Positions 61,677 to 64,000 of a DNA stretch of 64,000 bases are shown here, one piece after another (positions within the stretch are counted from its first letter, which is position 1; each line of letters begins with the position of its first letter). Position numbers and translations under genes: made by a program. Source of the stretch: Chloroflexaceae bacterium (lineage in GTDB: Bacteria; Chloroflexota; Chloroflexia; Chloroflexales; Chloroflexaceae). Location of the stretch: contig JANWYD010000007.1 of NCBI GenBank assembly GCA_025057155.1, positions 124,001-188,000 of the forward strand. Direction: 5' to 3'. The notes beneath the pieces are model-generated. The model was not told where the DNA came from. It searched no databases and saw only the letters and a program-made list of their open reading frames with translations.

Positions 61677-61815
61677 AGTCTGTAAAGTAAGTTTCGTGGC
61701 ATTTCCGCCCCCCTCCCAACCTCCCCCCGTTGGGGGGAGGAGCCGGACACCCTTCCCCAGCGGGGGAGGGTTGGGGAGGGGGCGGAGGTGTAGCGAGAGA
61801 CTTCGTTTACAGACT
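61677..61815. repeat. R1 terminal-inverted-repeat element, copy E
   Basis: A 139-bp copy in the orientation of copy A, with the best-kept ends: AGTCTGTAAAGTAAG and CTTCGTTTACAGACT. It ends 7 bp before ATG 61822 and 16 bp before ATG 61831, so its 3' end forms the GH4 leader. Confidence 0.85.
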
Positions 61816-61830
61816 AAAAGGATGTTCACC

Positions 61831-63240
61831 ATGCCCACGATTGCCTTCATCGGCGCAGGAAGCGCCGTCTTCGCGCGGAACCTGATTGGCGACATTCTCA
61901 GCTTCCCCGAACTGCGCGAGTCCACCATCTTGCTGTTCGACATCGACCCGGAGCGCCTGCGCGACTCGGAGCGCATGGCCCATCTCCTGGCGGCGCATCT
62001 CGGCGCGCGACCGCGGATCGAGGCCACTACGGTTCGCGAGCAGGCCCTCGAGGGGGCCGACTATGTGATCGCGATGTTCCAGGTGGGCGGCTACCGGCCC
62101 GCCACGGTGACCGACTTCGAGATCCCCAGACGCTTCGGCCTGCGACAGACCATCGGCGACACTATCGGCATCGGCGGGATCATGCGCGGGTTGCGCACCA
62201 TTCCGGTGCTCCTGGACATGTGCCGCGACATGGAGCGCCTCTGCCCCGATGCGACCTTGCTCCAGTATGTCAACCCGATGGCGATGAACTGCTGGGCGAT
62301 CAGCCGCGCCAGTCGCATTAACGCCGTGGGCCTCTGCCACAGCGTGCAACACACCATTAGCGAACTGGCCTATGACCTGGGCCTGCCGGAGGAGGAGATT
62401 GACTACCTCTGCGCCGGGATCAACCATATGGCCTTTTACCTGCGGCTGGCCCATCGGGGTGCGGACCTCTACCCGCGCCTGCGCCAGATCGTGGAGGAGA
62501 ACCGGGCGCCGGCATGGAACCGGGTGCGCTACGAACTCTTCCGGCGCCTGGGCTACTTCGTGACCGAGTCGAGCGAGCACGTGAGCGAGTACACCCCCTG
62601 GTTCATCAAGCGCGACCGGCCCGACCTGATCGAGCGGTTCAACATCCCGCTCGACGAATACCCGGCCCGTTGCGAGCGGCAGATTGCCGAATGGGAGGGG
62701 ATGCGCCCGTTGCTGGAGCATGGTGACGCAGCGGCCCTGGCGCGCTACGAGCAGGAGACGCGCGAACGGCGTCTGGCCGAGATCGCCGCGCGCGACCCGC
62801 ACCTGGCGGGCTACCTGCGGCAGCGCTGGGCGCGCGAGCGCCAGGAGGGGGGCGCGCCCTCCGGCGAGTACGGCGCGCTGATCATCCATGCGATGGAGAC
62901 CGGTCAGCCACGGGTGATCTACGGCAACGTCGCCAACCACGGGCTGATTGACAACCTCCCCCAGGGGTGCTGCGTCGAAGTGCCCTGCCTGGTGGACCGC
63001 AACGGCGTGCAGCCGACCCGGGTGGGGGCTCTGCCACCGCAGCTTGCCGCGCTGATGCAGACCAACATCAACGTGCAGGCGTTGACGGTGGAAGCGGCGC
63101 TCACCGGGAAACGCGAACACATCTACCATGCCGCCATGCTCGATCCCCATACTGGCGCCGAACTCGATCTCGAGCAGATCTGGGCGCTGGTGGATGCGTT
63201 GATCGCCGCCCATGGCGACTGGCTGCCGGCCTATAGCTGA
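61831..63240 (+). CDS. Glycoside hydrolase family 4 (alpha-galactosidase/6-phospho-glucosidase type)
   Basis: A 469-residue GH4 enzyme that cleaves glycosides by a NAD- and Mn-dependent redox mechanism. The Rossmann motif FIGAGSAVFARNLIGD is at 6-21. The metal site has Cys169/His170 in GLCHSVQHT and Asn198/His199 in GINHMAF. The sequence is nearest to alpha-galactosidases of the MelA type; substrate is an inference. The frame reaches 61696 only through R1 copy E. ATG 61831 is 9 nt after AAAAGG; ATG 61822 is possible. Confidence 0.88.
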   Translation: MPTIAFIGAGSAVFARNLIGDILSFPELRESTILLFDIDPERLRDSERMAHLLAAHLGARPRIEATTVREQALEGADYVIAMFQVGGYRPATVTDFEIPRRFGLRQTIGDTIGIGGIMRGLRTIPVLLDMCRDMERLCPDATLLQYVNPMAMNCWAISRASRINAVGLCHSVQHTISELAYDLGLPEEEIDYLCAGINHMAFYLRLAHRGADLYPRLRQIVEENRAPAWNRVRYELFRRLGYFVTESSEHVSEYTPWFIKRDRPDLIERFNIPLDEYPARCERQIAEWEGMRPLLEHGDAAALARYEQETRERRLAEIAARDPHLAGYLRQRWARERQEGGAPSGEYGALIIHAMETGQPRVIYGNVANHGLIDNLPQGCCVEVPCLVDRNGVQPTRVGALPPQLAALMQTNINVQALTVEAALTGKREHIYHAAMLDPHTGAELDLEQIWALVDALIAAHGDWLPAYS

Positions 63241-63251
63241 TGCTCCTCATA

Positions 63252-63336
63252 TTTCGGATTGTGGATTTTGGATTTTGGATGTTGGATTGCCATATAGGAC
63301 ATCAAGAAGTGATCTGGCGATGAGGCGCATGCATGT
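63252..63336. repeat. R8 repeat, copy 2
   Basis: GGATTGTGG..TTTTGGATTTTGGATG units followed by GGATTGCCATATAG and GATCTGGCGATGAGGCGCATG. The whole matches the complement of 30100-30172. Confidence 0.7.
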
Positions 63337-63404
63337 CAGCCGGAATTTGTATAAGAGGATTGTAGGGAAGCGGCGAAGCCCCTCCAGGCCTCTGCCAACT
63401 GTGG

Positions 63405-63436
63405 TACAATAGTCTATGACTGACCGACCGGTCGGT
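63405..63436 (+). promoter_or_regulatory. MFS promoter with TetR-type operator
   Basis: -10 box TACAAT (63405-63410) followed 12 bp later by a perfect 14-bp palindrome ACCGACCGGTCGGT (63423-63436), which overlaps the predicted start of transcription. Such palindromes are the sites of TetR-family repressors of exporters. The repressor gene is not in the window; the -35 box is weak. Confidence 0.65.
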
Positions 63437-63454
63437 AACTTGAGGAGGTGCACC

Positions 63455-64000
63455 ATGGAACCTTCGCCTGAACGACGGCGCAATCAGGTGCTGGGGCTGC
63501 TCTTTGTCGGCGTCTTGATGGCGGCGCTGGACATCGCCATCGTCGGGCCGGCCCTGCCGGCCATCCAGGGCGACTTCGGGGTGACCGAGAAGGCCCTGGC
63601 CTGGGTCTTTTCGCTCTATGTGCTTGGCAACCTGGTCGGCACGCCGGTGATGGCGGCCCTATCGGACCGCGCGGGCCGGCGCTGGATCTACGCCCTGTGT
63701 GTCGGCGGCTTCGCCCTCGGCTCGCTGATCGTGGCCCTGGCCCCGACATTCGCCATCCTGCTGGCGGGACGTCTGCTCCAGGGGTTCAGCGCGGGCGGCA
63801 TCTTTCCCGTGGCGAGCGCGGTGGTGGGCGACACCTTTCCGCCTGAGCAGCGCGGTTCGGCGCTGGGGCTGCTGGGCGCGGTCTTCGGCATCGCCTTTCT
63901 GATCGGCCCCATCCTGGGCGGCGTGCTGCTGCTGCTGGGCTGGCCGTGGTTGTTCCTGATCAACCTGCCCATCGCGCTGGCGGTGATCGCCCTTAGCCTG
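63455..64000 (+). CDS. MFS transporter, DHA2-type (partial, cut by window end)
   Basis: The first 182 residues of a major facilitator exporter. Five to six helices are visible with the motif-A loop SDRAGRRW between helices 2 and 3 (about 70-77), motif D-like DIAIVGPALPAI in helix 1, and motif C-like region GIAFLIGPILGGVLL in helix 5. The arrangement resembles EmrB/QacA multidrug exporters. ATG 63455 is preceded by GAGGAGG. A TetR-type operator upstream suggests induction by its substrate. The 3' end is outside the window. Confidence 0.85.
   Translation, partial: MEPSPERRRNQVLGLLFVGVLMAALDIAIVGPALPAIQGDFGVTEKALAWVFSLYVLGNLVGTPVMAALSDRAGRRWIYALCVGGFALGSLIVALAPTFAILLAGRLLQGFSAGGIFPVASAVVGDTFPPEQRGSALGLLGAVFGIAFLIGPILGGVLLLLGWPWLFLINLPIALAVIALSL

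Noticed and set aside
61696-61830. N-terminal extension of the GH4 protein
   Set aside because: It is translated repeat R1 (Pro/Gly/Arg-rich); the GH4 Rossmann motif starts normally at ATG 61831.

Overview
This window is high-GC bacterial chromosome that reads most like Chloroflexota, class Chloroflexia (Roseiflexus/Chloroflexus-like). The placement is an inference. It rests on a mevalonate kinase beside guaA, DUF4388 plus a small MglA-like GTPase, a BTAD/AfsR regulator, a golvesin-type secreted protein, and many GC-rich palindromic intergenic repeats. No rRNA, tRNA, CRISPR array, prophage or transposase gene was seen. The right edge cuts an MFS transporter gene.

Layout. 0-7.9 kb (+): CBM48-like protein, guaA, mevalonate kinase, mnmA, two small membrane proteins, DUF1385 protein, and a DUF4388/GTPase pair closed by a strong terminator. 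8-17.6 kb: golvesin-like secreted protein, HtrA-type protease, TIGR01777 epimerase, secreted glycoside hydrolase, ABC-F protein EttA, and a broken Ntn-hydrolase gene. 17.7-29.9 kb (mostly -): an envelope block with a Yip1 protein, a PIN toxin-antitoxin pair, a membrane-anchored hydrolase with a Yip-like partner, a DUF1269-DUF1269-hydrolase fusion, an S9 peptidase, a Bax inhibitor-1 protein, a holin-like protein, a polytopic hydrolase and a small soluble protein. 30-45.9 kb: atypical NarL regulator, LPxTG-like micropeptide, AfsR/BTAD regulator, Mut7-C RNase, alpha/beta hydrolase, flavodoxin, sirtuin, S41 protease, class B PBP, a sensor kinase without a visible H-box, a membrane protein and MarR. 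45.9-49.9 kb (-): a run led by rplS containing a methyltransferase, rnhB, a HEAT-like protein and two further genes. 50-64 kb: glnA, then a second envelope block (Yip-like protein, anchored hydrolase, an unrecognised 596-residue protein, holin-like protein, polysaccharide deacetylase, DUF937-like protein), an Ig-like secreted protein, a radical SAM protein, a GH4 glycosidase and the start of an MFS exporter.

The most interesting signal is that the two envelope blocks (about 19.5-29.9 kb and 52.8-58.8 kb) share recognisable families: a Yip-like membrane protein next to an N-terminally anchored Ser hydrolase, a small four-helix membrane protein, and a FSA(E/Q)EW-domain protein. The 596-residue third gene of the second block and the Cys-nucleophile DUF1269 fusion of the first are the best candidates for undescribed biology.

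The second signal is at the DNA level. At least eight intergenic repeat families occur, including a 110-140 bp element with AGTCTGTGAACGAA-type terminal inverted repeats present five times. One copy supplies the stop codon of the PIN toxin and another forms the leader of the GH4 gene. Promoters with TTGTCN or TTGCCG -35 boxes and 17-18 bp spacing recur, and two of them put transcription starts almost on the start codon (mnmA and the AfsR-type gene).
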